DNA from: an uncultured Collinsella sp.
GTDB lineage: Bacteria; Actinomycetota; Coriobacteriia; Coriobacteriales; Coriobacteriaceae
Assembly (NCBI GenBank): GCA_902491915.1
Contig: CABUJL010000045.1
Span: 1 to 13,328 of the forward strand
Reading direction: 5' to 3'
Length of the DNA stretch: 13,328 nt
Of this stretch, positions 1 to 6,733 are shown piece by piece (positions within the stretch are counted from its first letter, which is position 1; the number at the start of each line of letters is the position of its first letter). The notes beneath the pieces are model-generated. The model was not told the origin of the DNA. It worked only from the letters and a program-made list of their open reading frames with translations, and made no database searches. A program made the position numbers and the translations under genes.

Positions 1-51
1 CACATAGGTAAGCATCACTGGCCAGACGGTTCTAACGATTTTGAGCACCAT
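1..51 (-). CDS. N-terminus of a probable membrane protein (partial, runs off the left edge)
   Basis: An ATG on the minus strand at 51-49 opens a frame that stays open to the window edge and encodes 17 residues, MVLKIVRTVWPVMLTYV. The mix of two early basic residues and a hydrophobic run is typical of the start of a first membrane helix or signal anchor. An AGGATGAG ribosome-binding-site-like stretch lies 6 nt upstream on the same strand. The gene would be divergent from the HD-domain gene, so 52-177 would hold both promoters. Only 17 codons are visible, so the family cannot be named, and a chance open frame of this length is possible. The call rests on the start site plus the hydrophobic character. 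Confidence 0.5.
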   Translation of the reverse strand, partial: MVLKIVRTVWPVMLTYV

Positions 52-131
52 ACGTTTCTCATCCTGACAAGGTCTCCGAGCCGCATGTAGCGACACGGCA
101 GAATCATCATCCGGCAGCAACCGAGTTCACC

Positions 132-137
132 TACAAT
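132..137 (+). promoter_or_regulatory. Possible -10 element (TACAAT) for the HD-domain gene
   Basis: TACAAT matches the sigma-70 -10 consensus at five of six positions and sits 40 nt upstream of the HD-gene start. No convincing -35 hexamer is seen 16-18 nt further upstream. The location in the presumed divergent gap supports it, but the call is weak. Confidence 0.25.
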
Positions 138-177
138 TGCCACCGGATCGAAAGACACAACTTTTTAGGAAGTCATT

Positions 178-990
178 ATGACAGTTATCGATCGAGACCG
201 GGCGCGCGCGGCCTTCAAAAGCTACACCGATGCCTACGACGCCACCAACCCACGCATCGCGCTCAAAATCGAGCATACGTACCACGTTGCCGAGGCATGT
301 GATGCCGTGGCGCGTGAGCAGGGCTGGTCGACAGAGGATATTGACCTGGCCTGGCTTTGCGGCCTGCTGCACGATATGGGCCGCTTTGAGCAGCTGCGGC
401 GCTGGGACACGTTTAAGGATGCTGAGAGCATGAGCCATGCGGCGTTGGGCGTCGAGGTCCTCTTTGGCGAGAGCCCCGACGACGCACCTGCCACAACAAG
501 CATCCGAGATTTTATCGAGACCGAAGAGCACGACGAGCTCATCCGCGCAAGCATTGCCTATCACAGCGATTTCCGTCTACCCGCACAACTCGACGAGCGT
601 ACACGGTGCTTCTGCGATATCGTGCGCGATGGCGACAAGATCGACATCATGCGCACCATCGCCGACAGCACCGTCGATACCATCCTCAAGGTGGATGAGA
701 ACACGTTTCTCGCCAGCCGCTTCTCGACACCGGCGCTTACCGCCTTTGACGAACACCGCTGCGTCGCACGCGACGAACGCGACGAGGCCGCCGACTACCT
801 GGTGGGGCTCATCTGCTTTATGTTTGAGCTCGTCTATCCAGCGAGCCGCGCGCTAGCGCGCGAGCAGGGCGATATCTACCGCCTACTCGACGCGCCCTTT
901 GGCATTACGCACCCCTTTACCGATCCCGCCACGCAAGCGACCTGGGAGCGCCTAAAGGACGAGATGCGCGACTGGCTGGCGCGCGCCTAG
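178..990 (+). CDS. HD-domain phosphohydrolase family protein
   Basis: This 270-aa protein is a member of the HD superfamily of metal-dependent phosphohydrolases, probably cytosolic, since no signal peptide or membrane segment is seen. Likely metal ligands are visible in order: H33 (KIEHTYHV), the signature H65-D66 in LLHDMGRFEQ, H87, H129 in AYHSD, and D153 in RDGDKID. This is the spacing of the small HD hydrolases. The substrate cannot be told from sequence; phosphoesters, including nucleotides, are the family norm. The ATG is chosen because AGGAAG (167-172) precedes it by 5 nt. The gene is monocistronic in the window. Its TAG stop overlaps the stop of the convergent etfA-like gene within a shared CTAG. 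Family membership is solid and the substrate is unknown. Confidence 0.88.
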   Translation: MTVIDRDRARAAFKSYTDAYDATNPRIALKIEHTYHVAEACDAVAREQGWSTEDIDLAWLCGLLHDMGRFEQLRRWDTFKDAESMSHAALGVEVLFGESPDDAPATTSIRDFIETEEHDELIRASIAYHSDFRLPAQLDERTRCFCDIVRDGDKIDIMRTIADSTVDTILKVDENTFLASRFSTPALTAFDEHRCVARDERDEAADYLVGLICFMFELVYPASRALAREQGDIYRLLDAPFGITHPFTDPATQATWERLKDEMRDWLARA

Positions 991-2192
991 CGCTCAAGCT
1001 GGGCCAGCAGCTCCTCGACGACCTCGACGGCATCGCCGACAACCTTGTACTGGGCGGCACCAAAGATGGGGGCATCCGGGTCCTCGTTGATGGCGATAAT
1101 GCACTCCGCCCCACCGATGCCGGCAAGATGCTGGATGGCGCCCGAAACACCGATACTCACGAGAAGCTTGGGCGAAACCGATACGCCCGTCTGGCCAATC
1201 TGATGGCGATACTCCAGCCAGCCGGCCTCCACGACAGGTCGCGTGCAGCCAAGCTCGGCTCCCAGAACCTCGGCGAGCCTTCGCATCAGCGGCAGGTTTT
1301 TCTTGGAACCAATGCCGCGACCCACAACGACCAGGCGCTCGGCATCGGCGATCGAAGCCTGCTGCCCCCACTCCTCGGCGGGAATCGAGATCTCGACACG
1401 AGCCTTAGCATCATCCGCAAGTGATATCTGGGTGATCGTGCCGGAGCGGCCGTAGTCAAAGTCGGACGCCTTAAAGATGCCAGGACGCACCGTTGCCATC
1501 TGGGGACGATGATTGGGGCAGACGATGGTGGCCATCAGGTTGCCGCCAAACGCCGGGCGCGTCTGCTGCAGCAGGCCCGTCTCCGTATCCATCGAAAGTA
1601 CGGTGCAGTCAGCCGTAAGGCCCGTCTGCAAACGCACGGCAACGCCGGGTGCCAGTTCGCGGCCAAAAGCGGTCGCACCGTACAGAATGGCCTCGGGCTT
1701 GCGCTCTGCCACCAAATCGCAAATCAGCCGAGCGTAGACCTCCGCATCGTTTTGGCGCAGACGCTCGTCGCGACAGACCAGGACCTCGTCTGCACCGGCG
1801 CAAACCAGATGCTCCAGGTCACCGAGAGAACCCTCGGGGCCCATACCGACCAGTGTCACCAGACGGCAGCCGCGAGTATCGGCAAGCTCGCGGCCCTTGC
1901 CCATGAGCTCATAGGCAACGGGATTCACCGTATCGTGCTCGTCGGTCTGCGCGAATACCCAAATGTCTCGATATGCATCAAGGTCCACCGCACCAGCGGC
2001 CTCGTCACGCTCGATCGAGATAGCGTTGACGGGGCAGGCATCGACGCACCCACCGCATAGAACGCAGCCGTCGGTTACGCGGGCACAACGGTTGGGCCGC
2101 TCGCCTTCCACTACGATGCCGCCCGAGGCACAGGCGCGAACGCAGCGACCGCAGCCGATACAGGCTTCGCTATCGATAATCAGTCCGCTCAT
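987..2192 (-). CDS. etfA: Electron transfer flavoprotein alpha subunit with N-terminal 2x[4Fe-4S] ferredoxin domain
   Basis: This 401-aa EtfA is fused at its N-terminus to a bacterial-type ferredoxin domain. One cluster motif is C11-x2-C14-x2-C17-x3-C21 and the second is C43-x2-C46-x2-C49-x3-C53-P. Residues about 75-265 are the Rossmann-like ETF domain, including TRPAFGGN (211-218). Residues 285-400 form the alpha-FAD domain with GRGIGSKKNLP (291-301), RPVVEAGW (318-325), QTG...SPKL (334-343), SGAIQHLAG (350-358) and AINEDPDAPIF (367-377). Ordinary EtfA is about 320 aa, so the ferredoxin part is the extra length. Ferredoxin-fused EtfA occurs in bifurcating complexes such as LctC and CarE, where it can pass electrons to or from free ferredoxin. 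The ATG directly follows the TAG of etfB (0-nt gap), with GAGGGG as the ribosome binding site inside the etfB end. It is the last gene of a three-gene operon. Confidence 0.93.
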   Translation of the reverse strand: MSGLIIDSEACIGCGRCVRACASGGIVVEGERPNRCARVTDGCVLCGGCVDACPVNAISIERDEAAGAVDLDAYRDIWVFAQTDEHDTVNPVAYELMGKGRELADTRGCRLVTLVGMGPEGSLGDLEHLVCAGADEVLVCRDERLRQNDAEVYARLICDLVAERKPEAILYGATAFGRELAPGVAVRLQTGLTADCTVLSMDTETGLLQQTRPAFGGNLMATIVCPNHRPQMATVRPGIFKASDFDYGRSGTITQISLADDAKARVEISIPAEEWGQQASIADAERLVVVGRGIGSKKNLPLMRRLAEVLGAELGCTRPVVEAGWLEYRHQIGQTGVSVSPKLLVSIGVSGAIQHLAGIGGAECIIAINEDPDAPIFGAAQYKVVGDAVEVVEELLAQLER

Positions 2193-3008
2193 CTATGCCA
2201 TCCCCTCGATAATCTTGGCAAGTTTTGCCGCCTGCTCGGACGCCGTGCCCTCAACGGCCTCGCACGTTTGGTCGCGGTCGGGCACAAACGATCGCACGAC
2301 CTGTGTCGGCGAGCCGGCAAGGCCGCAGCGCGCGGGGTCGGCGTTCACGTCGGCAGCGTTGACCACGCGCACGTCCGCCTCCTCGGCCGCACGAATGCCG
2401 GCAATGCTCGGCATGCGCAGTTGACCAATCTCCTTGGCAGTCGTCATCGCGCACGGCATCTCAAGATAGACCGTCTCCTCGCCGGCATCGCAGCCGTGAA
2501 CAAGCGCCAGTGAGCCACAGGTCGTAAAGCCCGCGCTCTGCACGCAGCTCACGTCGGTCACGCAGGGAATCTCAAAAGCACCGGCAAGCTCGGGTCCAAT
2601 CTGGGCTGTATCGCCGTCCACCGCCATCTTGCCGCAGATGAGCAGGTCAAAGTCCTCGTCGAGCGCCTCGATGCCGCACTTGAGGGCATAGGTGGTTGCC
2701 AGAGTATCGGCACCTGCAAAGGCGCGATCGGTTAGCAGCAGCGCGTCATCGGCGCCTCGGGCGATGCAGTCGCGCAATAGCGATTCAGTCGCGGGGATGC
2801 CCATCGACACCACCGTTACGCGCACGTCCATGCCAAAGCCGATAAAGTCGTCCTTCAGCGCCAGCGCGCATTCCAAAGCGCTCGCGTCAAAAGGATTAAT
2901 GACCGCCTGTTTGCCATCGCGCACGATAGTATTGGTCTTGGGGTCCATCTTGACCTCGGTGCTTCCGGGCACCGCCTTGACGCACACCACCATATGGAAA
3001 TCGCTCAT
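2193..3008 (-). CDS. etfB: Electron transfer flavoprotein beta subunit
   Basis: This is EtfB, the partner of the adjacent EtfA, binding the second nucleotide cofactor (FAD in bifurcating types, AMP in classical ETF). The N-terminus HMVVCVKAVPG and NPFD-ASALECAL are family hallmarks. Counting from the ATG used here, residues 126-139 read GKMAVDGDTAQIGP. The DGDTAQ-G-P form is typical of anaerobic, NAD-linked or bifurcating ETFs, whereas mitochondrial-type EtfB has a DDD-Q-G form. An in-frame GTG at 3014 overlaps the upstream stop as GTGA and would add two residues. I prefer the ATG at 3008 because AGGGGG lies 9 nt before it but only 3 nt before the GTG. The gene is tightly coupled to both neighbours. 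Function as an Etf subunit is certain; bifurcation is inferred. Confidence 0.92.
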   Translation of the reverse strand: MSDFHMVVCVKAVPGSTEVKMDPKTNTIVRDGKQAVINPFDASALECALALKDDFIGFGMDVRVTVVSMGIPATESLLRDCIARGADDALLLTDRAFAGADTLATTYALKCGIEALDEDFDLLICGKMAVDGDTAQIGPELAGAFEIPCVTDVSCVQSAGFTTCGSLALVHGCDAGEETVYLEMPCAMTTAKEIGQLRMPSIAGIRAAEEADVRVVNAADVNADPARCGLAGSPTQVVRSFVPDRDQTCEAVEGTASEQAAKLAKIIEGMA

Positions 3009-3010
3009 CT

Positions 3011-4612
3011 TCACGCGCCCCCTTTCTGGACGAGCTCATCCAAGAGCTTCTCCGAAAACAGGTTACCGCGACCCAGCTGCCCGGCAGGATCGAGCTGGAG
3101 CTTGAGGCGCGCCGACTCGACCATGGCCTCGTGACCGTACATCGTCTCCAAGAAGTCCGCCTTGATCTTGCCGACGCCGTGTTCGGCGGAGACGGCGCCT
3201 CCCATGGCCGTGACCTCGGAAGCCCACTGGGCAAAGAGTTCTCCGCCACGGCGGTAATCCTGCGCATCGCGCGGCAGAATGTTCACATGCAGATGGTTGT
3301 TACCGATGTGCCCCCAGGCGGCAGATTCAAGCCCACTTTCGGCCAACGTGCGGCGATAAAGGGCGACGACATCGGCCAAGCGTGCGTTGGGCACCGACAT
3401 GTCCGAACCCAATTTGGTGATGGTGGGATCCGTGCGGCGACGCTCGTCGATGAGCATGTTGACGCTCTCGGGCACCGCATGGCGGAAGAATCGCTGACAC
3501 TCGCGATCGACCTCGGTGCGCGCGACCCATGTCGCATCGTCGCTGCCGCCCGCAAGCTCCAGTACCCACCCCAAGTGATACAGCTCCTCAGTCGCCTGGG
3601 CTTCGTCGTCGCAGTCGAGCTCCACGTAGACACAGACCTTGGCGTCTTTGTCGAGCGCCGGCAGCGAGGCGAACGCGGTCGACTGCTCACGCTGACGACG
3701 CAGGATATCCAGGGCGCCCGCATCGAAATATTCGATAGCAGCCGCGTGGGACAGGACGGGGCGCGCAGAATCGGTGAAGGACACAGCCTTGTCTTCGCTG
3801 TCAAAGAAGCAACTCACGCCCCAAACGACCGCAGGCGCCGACTGCAGGGCAATCTCGAGCTCGGTGATGACGCCGAGTGTGCCGCACGCACCGATAAACA
3901 GATCGATGGCATCCATATCGTCAGCAACGAAATAGCCCGAAGCATTTTTGGTCTTGGGCATGGTGTAGTCGGGAAGGTCGAGCTCGAGCGTGCGACCCTG
4001 CACCGTGACGAGCGAAAGGCGACGACCCTGTGCAAAAACCTCGCCACGGTGAAGCTCGAGCAGGTCGCCATCGATCAGCGCGACATGAAGGCCCGTGACG
4101 TGAGGGCGCATGGGGCCGTAAGCGTAGCTACGGGCGCCGGAAGCGTTGCATGCCGCCATACCGCCCAGGCAGGCAGATGCCTCGGTGGGATCGGTAGGAA
4201 AGAATTGCTCGGGGGCTTCCTGGAACTCCTCGTAGGCCTCAAGCGATGCCTGGTCCCAGCCGGCAGTCGGCAGCACTTTCTTGCCCAGTTGCTTGCGCAG
4301 CTCAGACAACACGACGCCGGGCGCCACACGCAAAAGAAAGCGGCGCTGCTCATCGCGGCGAAGGCCTAGGTAGCGATTCATGCGGGAAGTATTGAGAATG
4401 TGACCGCCATGGGGCACGGCTCCGGCGGCAAGACCGGTCCGGGCGCCCTGAACCGTTACCGGGACACGCTCGGCATGGAGCTTTTTCAAAATGGCGCGGA
4501 CCTCGTCCTCCGTTGTCGGAAACGAGATGCTCGAGGCCTCGCCCGATGTGCGAGACTCATCGCGACCATACTCTTCGAACTCGTCGGTGAAGGGTTTGAT
4601 GGTTGCAGACAC
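3011..4612 (-). CDS. FAD-binding 2-hydroxyacid dehydrogenase (GlcD/D-lactate dehydrogenase family), Etf-linked
   Basis: This 533-aa flavoprotein belongs to the GlcD/Dld family (FAD_binding_4 plus FAD-oxidase_C). PCMH-type FAD-binding segments are VTVQGARTGLAAGA (52-65), TDPTEASACLGGMAACNASGA (140-160) with RSYAYGP, and GACGTLGVITELE (241-253). The C-terminal substrate cap holds GHIGNNHLHVNILP (434-447), EHGVGK (477-482) and the closing LDPAGQLGRGNLF (507-519). Family members oxidise D-lactate, glycolate, 2-hydroxyglutarate or similar acids. Location directly upstream of etfBA points to electrons passing to the Etf rather than to oxygen or quinone, as in LctBCD. The start is GTG, supported by a GGGGGAG stretch about 5 nt upstream. 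At 533 aa it is longer than typical ~460-aa members. No lactate permease or racemase is visible, so the substrate is open. Confidence 0.88.
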   Translation of the reverse strand: MSATIKPFTDEFEEYGRDESRTSGEASSISFPTTEDEVRAILKKLHAERVPVTVQGARTGLAAGAVPHGGHILNTSRMNRYLGLRRDEQRRFLLRVAPGVVLSELRKQLGKKVLPTAGWDQASLEAYEEFQEAPEQFFPTDPTEASACLGGMAACNASGARSYAYGPMRPHVTGLHVALIDGDLLELHRGEVFAQGRRLSLVTVQGRTLELDLPDYTMPKTKNASGYFVADDMDAIDLFIGACGTLGVITELEIALQSAPAVVWGVSCFFDSEDKAVSFTDSARPVLSHAAAIEYFDAGALDILRRQREQSTAFASLPALDKDAKVCVYVELDCDDEAQATEELYHLGWVLELAGGSDDATWVARTEVDRECQRFFRHAVPESVNMLIDERRRTDPTITKLGSDMSVPNARLADVVALYRRTLAESGLESAAWGHIGNNHLHVNILPRDAQDYRRGGELFAQWASEVTAMGGAVSAEHGVGKIKADFLETMYGHEAMVESARLKLQLDPAGQLGRGNLFSEKLLDELVQKGGA

Positions 4613-4958
4613 GCGAACTCCCCCTTTAGCTAACTACAGTGTTTGCAGGGAGATGTTACCGCATCGTTTCGTCGACGTGTTCGAAACCGTCTCCATAATT
4701 GGCGATTTTTACGTTCGTGCAATTCGGCGAGCGGCAAGGTTTCCTCGGCAGACGATGCTTTTGACACATGTCGCTTTACCGCCAGCGACCACGCAATTGT
4801 CGCTCGAAAAAAGTTGAAGTTATTTTTGCCATCTTTTACCTGCGGAGATGTCAATCCGTCAAGCATTTGGTCAGAAATTGGTCAAGTAGCGACTGATACG
4901 GTCGGCATCGACAGCCAAAACCAATGGTAGTTTTGGCCCCAGAAGCAGGGAGGTTCCC
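4613..4958. promoter_or_regulatory. Divergent intergenic control region with small repeats
   Basis: This 346-bp gap separates the divergent dehydrogenase/etf operon and the 98-aa gene. I see no credible coding frame in it. It is more AT-rich than its surroundings and contains an inverted repeat GTCGCT-N8-AGCGAC (4770-4789), further copies of that hexamer at 4799-4804 (same sense) and 4888-4893 (inverted), a tandem TTGGTCA repeat at 4867-4873 and 4878-4884 (11-bp period), and a leader hairpin at 4914-4937. A possible minus-strand promoter is TTGCAC (4722-4717) with TTATGG (4698-4693) at 18-nt spacing. A perfect plus-strand TTGACA (4761-4766) has no good -10 partner. The region must contain both promoters, but their exact position is uncertain. 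Confidence 0.5.
4914..4937 (+). other. Hairpin in the leader of the 98-aa gene
   Basis: GCCAAAAC (4914-4921) and GTTTTGGC (4930-4937) form a perfect 8-bp stem with an 8-nt loop, ending 10 nt before the GGGAGG ribosome binding site. It is not followed by a T run, so it is not a classical terminator for the plus strand. It could act as a leader structure or a protein-binding palindrome. Confidence 0.45.
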
Positions 4959-5255
4959 ATGGCATATTACTGGCCCCAGTACGGCGTCGCCATCGAGGTC
5001 GACGACGATCCCTATCTCCTGCCTTTCGACGAAGAGGCGTTCCCCGATACGGCGGTCTACCACGTCACCACCGATGTTATCTGCGACCCCGAGTCGTTCT
5101 CGGCGCTCGCCCACCACATCGCGCGTATCCACAACATCGAGCTCCCTCATGACTTCGACGAGCTCATCTATTCGCGCCGCCTGATGCTTCACATGCTCTT
5201 TGGAGCGGACCCGTCCACGTTCGCACGCGTCTACACCACCAAGGACGCCGCGTGA
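4959..5255 (+). CDS. Small acidic protein of unknown function
   Basis: This 98-aa protein is rich in Asp and Glu, has no signal peptide or membrane segment, and is presumably cytoplasmic. Features are an aromatic N-terminus (MAYYWPQYGVAIEVDDDP), a central VYHVTTDVICDP stretch and an amphipathic helical C-terminal half. The YWP...VAIEVDDD segment faintly recalls the core strand of PD-(D/E)XK-type nuclease-like domains, but a Lys-containing second strand is not clear, so I do not assign that function. The start is well supported: ATG with GGGAGG (4948-4953) 5 nt upstream. The stop overlaps the next gene's start as GTGA, so the two are likely translationally coupled. I do not recognise the family. 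Confidence 0.72.
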   Translation: MAYYWPQYGVAIEVDDDPYLLPFDEEAFPDTAVYHVTTDVICDPESFSALAHHIARIHNIELPHDFDELIYSRRLMLHMLFGADPSTFARVYTTKDAA

Positions 5256-5761
5256 GCGCGAAGAAGCCGCCCCGCCTTGCAGGACTGGGGCGTCGCAAGA
5301 AACTCGTCGTTGTCTGCCTGGCTATCGTCTGCGCCCTCATCGCCGTAGGGCTATACGCCTGGCAGTCGCAGCCCGTGCCCGAAGCGGGCGCCTCAGTCAC
5401 GACGGCAGAAGGTAAATCGCGCCAAGAAATCCAGGATGAGCTCGACGCCATCGTCCGCGACAACATGATGACGATTTCGGTCGCACCGGTCGCTCAGCTG
5501 CAGGAGGACGGCAAGCTGCGCGTCAACGTGCAAAACGTCCAAGACAATAAATTTCCCCAGCGATTCCGCGTCATCCAAAACGACGAGACCATGTACGAAT
5601 CCGGTGTGGTCGAGACCGGCAAGACAATCGAGACGTGCCCCGCCGGCGACATCAAAGAAGGCGAGGCGTACATCGAGATCCAGGCACTCGATGCCAAGAC
5701 CCTCGACAGCCACGGCAATCCGACACGTGTCAAGGTACGGGTTGAGCAAGCCGAGAACTAG
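5252..5761 (+). CDS. Membrane-anchored extracytoplasmic protein of unknown function
   Basis: This 169-aa protein has a basic N-terminus (GRRKK, residues 13-17), a single membrane helix at about 18-37, and an extracytoplasmic domain of about 130 residues. The domain begins with a charged helix (about 55-72) and continues as alternating beta strands with turns at EDGK, NVQDNK and SHGNPT, closing with TRVKVRVEQ. The pattern of a dash-like start, an EDG..VNVQNV..NK motif, a YESG motif and a final strand resembles a small beta-sandwich protein found near secreted surface proteins in gut Firmicutes and Coriobacteria, recalled from general familiarity and not searched. The GTG start overlaps the preceding stop by 4 nt (GTGA). 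It is likely part of the surface cluster that follows. Confidence 0.7.
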   Translation: MSAKKPPRLAGLGRRKKLVVVCLAIVCALIAVGLYAWQSQPVPEAGASVTTAEGKSRQEIQDELDAIVRDNMMTISVAPVAQLQEDGKLRVNVQNVQDNKFPQRFRVIQNDETMYESGVVETGKTIETCPAGDIKEGEAYIEIQALDAKTLDSHGNPTRVKVRVEQAEN

Positions 5762-5813
5762 CTTTCCGGCCGACGCGGCACCGCACGCAATTCACCAGCA
5801 TTCGTCCAATCAT

Positions 5814-5830
5814 CGCGGGGACAGCCCGCG
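5814..5830 (+). other. GC-rich hairpin upstream of the secreted beta-rich protein gene
   Basis: CGCGGG (5814-5819) and CCCGCG (5825-5830) form a 6-bp all-GC stem with a 5-nt loop, ending just before the AAAGGA ribosome binding site. There is no T tail. It lies in the 89-bp gap between two genes of the surface cluster and might modulate translation or mRNA processing. Confidence 0.3.
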
Positions 5831-5850
5831 GCGAATAGAAAGGAACGACC

Positions 5851-6450
5851 ATGAACATCACCAGGAACATGAACGGAGCCAGAGCGCTCGTCGTGGGCGC
5901 AGGGCTCGCGCTCGCACTCGCAATGGGCGCCGCCCCGACGCCAGCTATGGCAGCCGGGCGCGTTGGGACCACGAAGGTAATGGTCAGGACCGAGATCGAC
6001 AACGTTGAGTTCAAAGTTCCGACGGTTATTCCCTTCGTCGCCAAGGCCGACGGCACGCTTCAGGGCCCCTCAGAAGACGCGACCACCATCGACAATCATT
6101 CGGCCTACGGCATCCATGTCACCAACATGAAGATCGACGCCATGAACACCTGGACCATTGCCGCCGACGCCAAGGCCGGAACCGCGCAGAACTCCATCGA
6201 CTTTAAGGTCGGCCCCGACGGCGCGCTCCAGAACGCCAGCGCCGCAATGCAGGGAACGGGCCTCGATCTTTCCAAGAATGCAGCCTTCGACATGGGCTAC
6301 CAGGGCATTGCCGGTGGCACGGACAGAATTAAGCTCAAGACAAGCGGAAACGTCGCCCGCGTCACGCGCGACATCTTCCGCGTAACCGGCGAAGGCGATC
6401 AGGTTGCAACGATCACCTGGACGGTCGAGCCCGGTGCGCACACGGCATAA
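5851..6450 (+). CDS. Secreted beta-rich surface protein
   Basis: This 199-aa exported protein has a signal peptide at residues 1-34 with a hydrophobic core (LVVGAGLALALAMGAA) and a probable cut after PAMA. The mature part has the segment VEFKVPTVIPFVAKADGTLQG (52-72) followed by IDNHSAYGIHVTNMKID (80-96) and ends in a strand ATITWTVEP (186-194). This P-x-x-I-x-F...DG-L...N...V.N pattern is that of beta-sandwich secreted proteins of gut Gram-positives, with some similarity in layout to WxL and TasA-like exported proteins. A similar motif recurs in the C-terminal domain of the 6734-8164 product. There is no sorting signal of its own; the LAQTG mini-protein encoded next may serve as anchor. AAAGGA (5839-5844 region) supports the ATG. 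Confidence 0.75.
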   Translation: MNITRNMNGARALVVGAGLALALAMGAAPTPAMAAGRVGTTKVMVRTEIDNVEFKVPTVIPFVAKADGTLQGPSEDATTIDNHSAYGIHVTNMKIDAMNTWTIAADAKAGTAQNSIDFKVGPDGALQNASAAMQGTGLDLSKNAAFDMGYQGIAGGTDRIKLKTSGNVARVTRDIFRVTGEGDQVATITWTVEPGAHTA

Positions 6451-6715
6451 GGCCGTCGCCCTGGCCGCCGCCGTCAGCATCCTAGCGTTTGGGCCAGCCA
6501 TGGCCTTTGCCCAGCAAGAACAGGCGCAGGCCGCCACGCAAGTGACGGTCGACCTCTCGGAGCTCGACCGCAGCGACCGCGAGGAACCGTTGGCGCAGAC
6601 AGGCGACAAACGATGGCTCTTGGCAGCAGGCGCCGCAGCAGCAGGCGCGGGAACCGCCGGCCTCGGTCTGCACATCAAACACAGCCAGAAACAAAACATG
6701 AACAGGCCGCACTAA
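6434..6715 (+). CDS. Small sortase-anchored surface protein (LAQTG signal)
   Basis: This 93-aa protein has a signal peptide (MRTRHK, hydrophobic core AVALAAAVSILAFG, cut near AMAFA), a short polar stretch of about 40 residues, then a complete cell-wall sorting signal: LAQTG, a hydrophobic Ala/Gly-rich helix and a basic tail (HIKHSQK). LAXTG is the motif favoured by class E sortases of actinomycetes, so covalent attachment to peptidoglycan or to another surface protein is likely. After processing only about 40 residues would remain. The GTG at 6434 gives a standard signal peptide. A TTG at 6404, with GAAGG 9 nt upstream, would add ten residues. The gene overlaps the preceding one by 17 bp in another frame. 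Confidence 0.75.
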   Translation: MRTRHKAVALAAAVSILAFGPAMAFAQQEQAQAATQVTVDLSELDRSDREEPLAQTGDKRWLLAAGAAAAGAGTAGLGLHIKHSQKQNMNRPH

Positions 6716-6733
6716 ATTAGCTAAGGAGACCCC

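Noticed and set aside
975..1008. Possible bidirectional terminator between the HD gene and etfA
   Set aside because: Only a 6-bp stem with a 22-nt loop and no T runs; too weak to call.
1509..2060. Plus-strand frame opposite etfA
   Set aside because: Antisense to an unambiguous EtfA domain and without recognisable motifs or a start site.
3131..4369. Long plus-strand frame of 412 codons opposite the FAD dehydrogenase
   Set aside because: It is a shadow of GC-rich codon bias. The minus-strand frame shows clear family motifs along its whole length.
4761..4766. Perfect TTGACA as a -35 box on the plus strand
   Set aside because: No acceptable -10 hexamer lies 16-18 nt downstream, so it is not called as a promoter by itself.
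4491..4930. Open frames on both strands across the dehydrogenase/98-aa gene gap
   Set aside because: They lack good ribosome binding sites, have composition unlike the real genes, overlap each other and one runs into the dehydrogenase gene. I treat the gap as regulatory.
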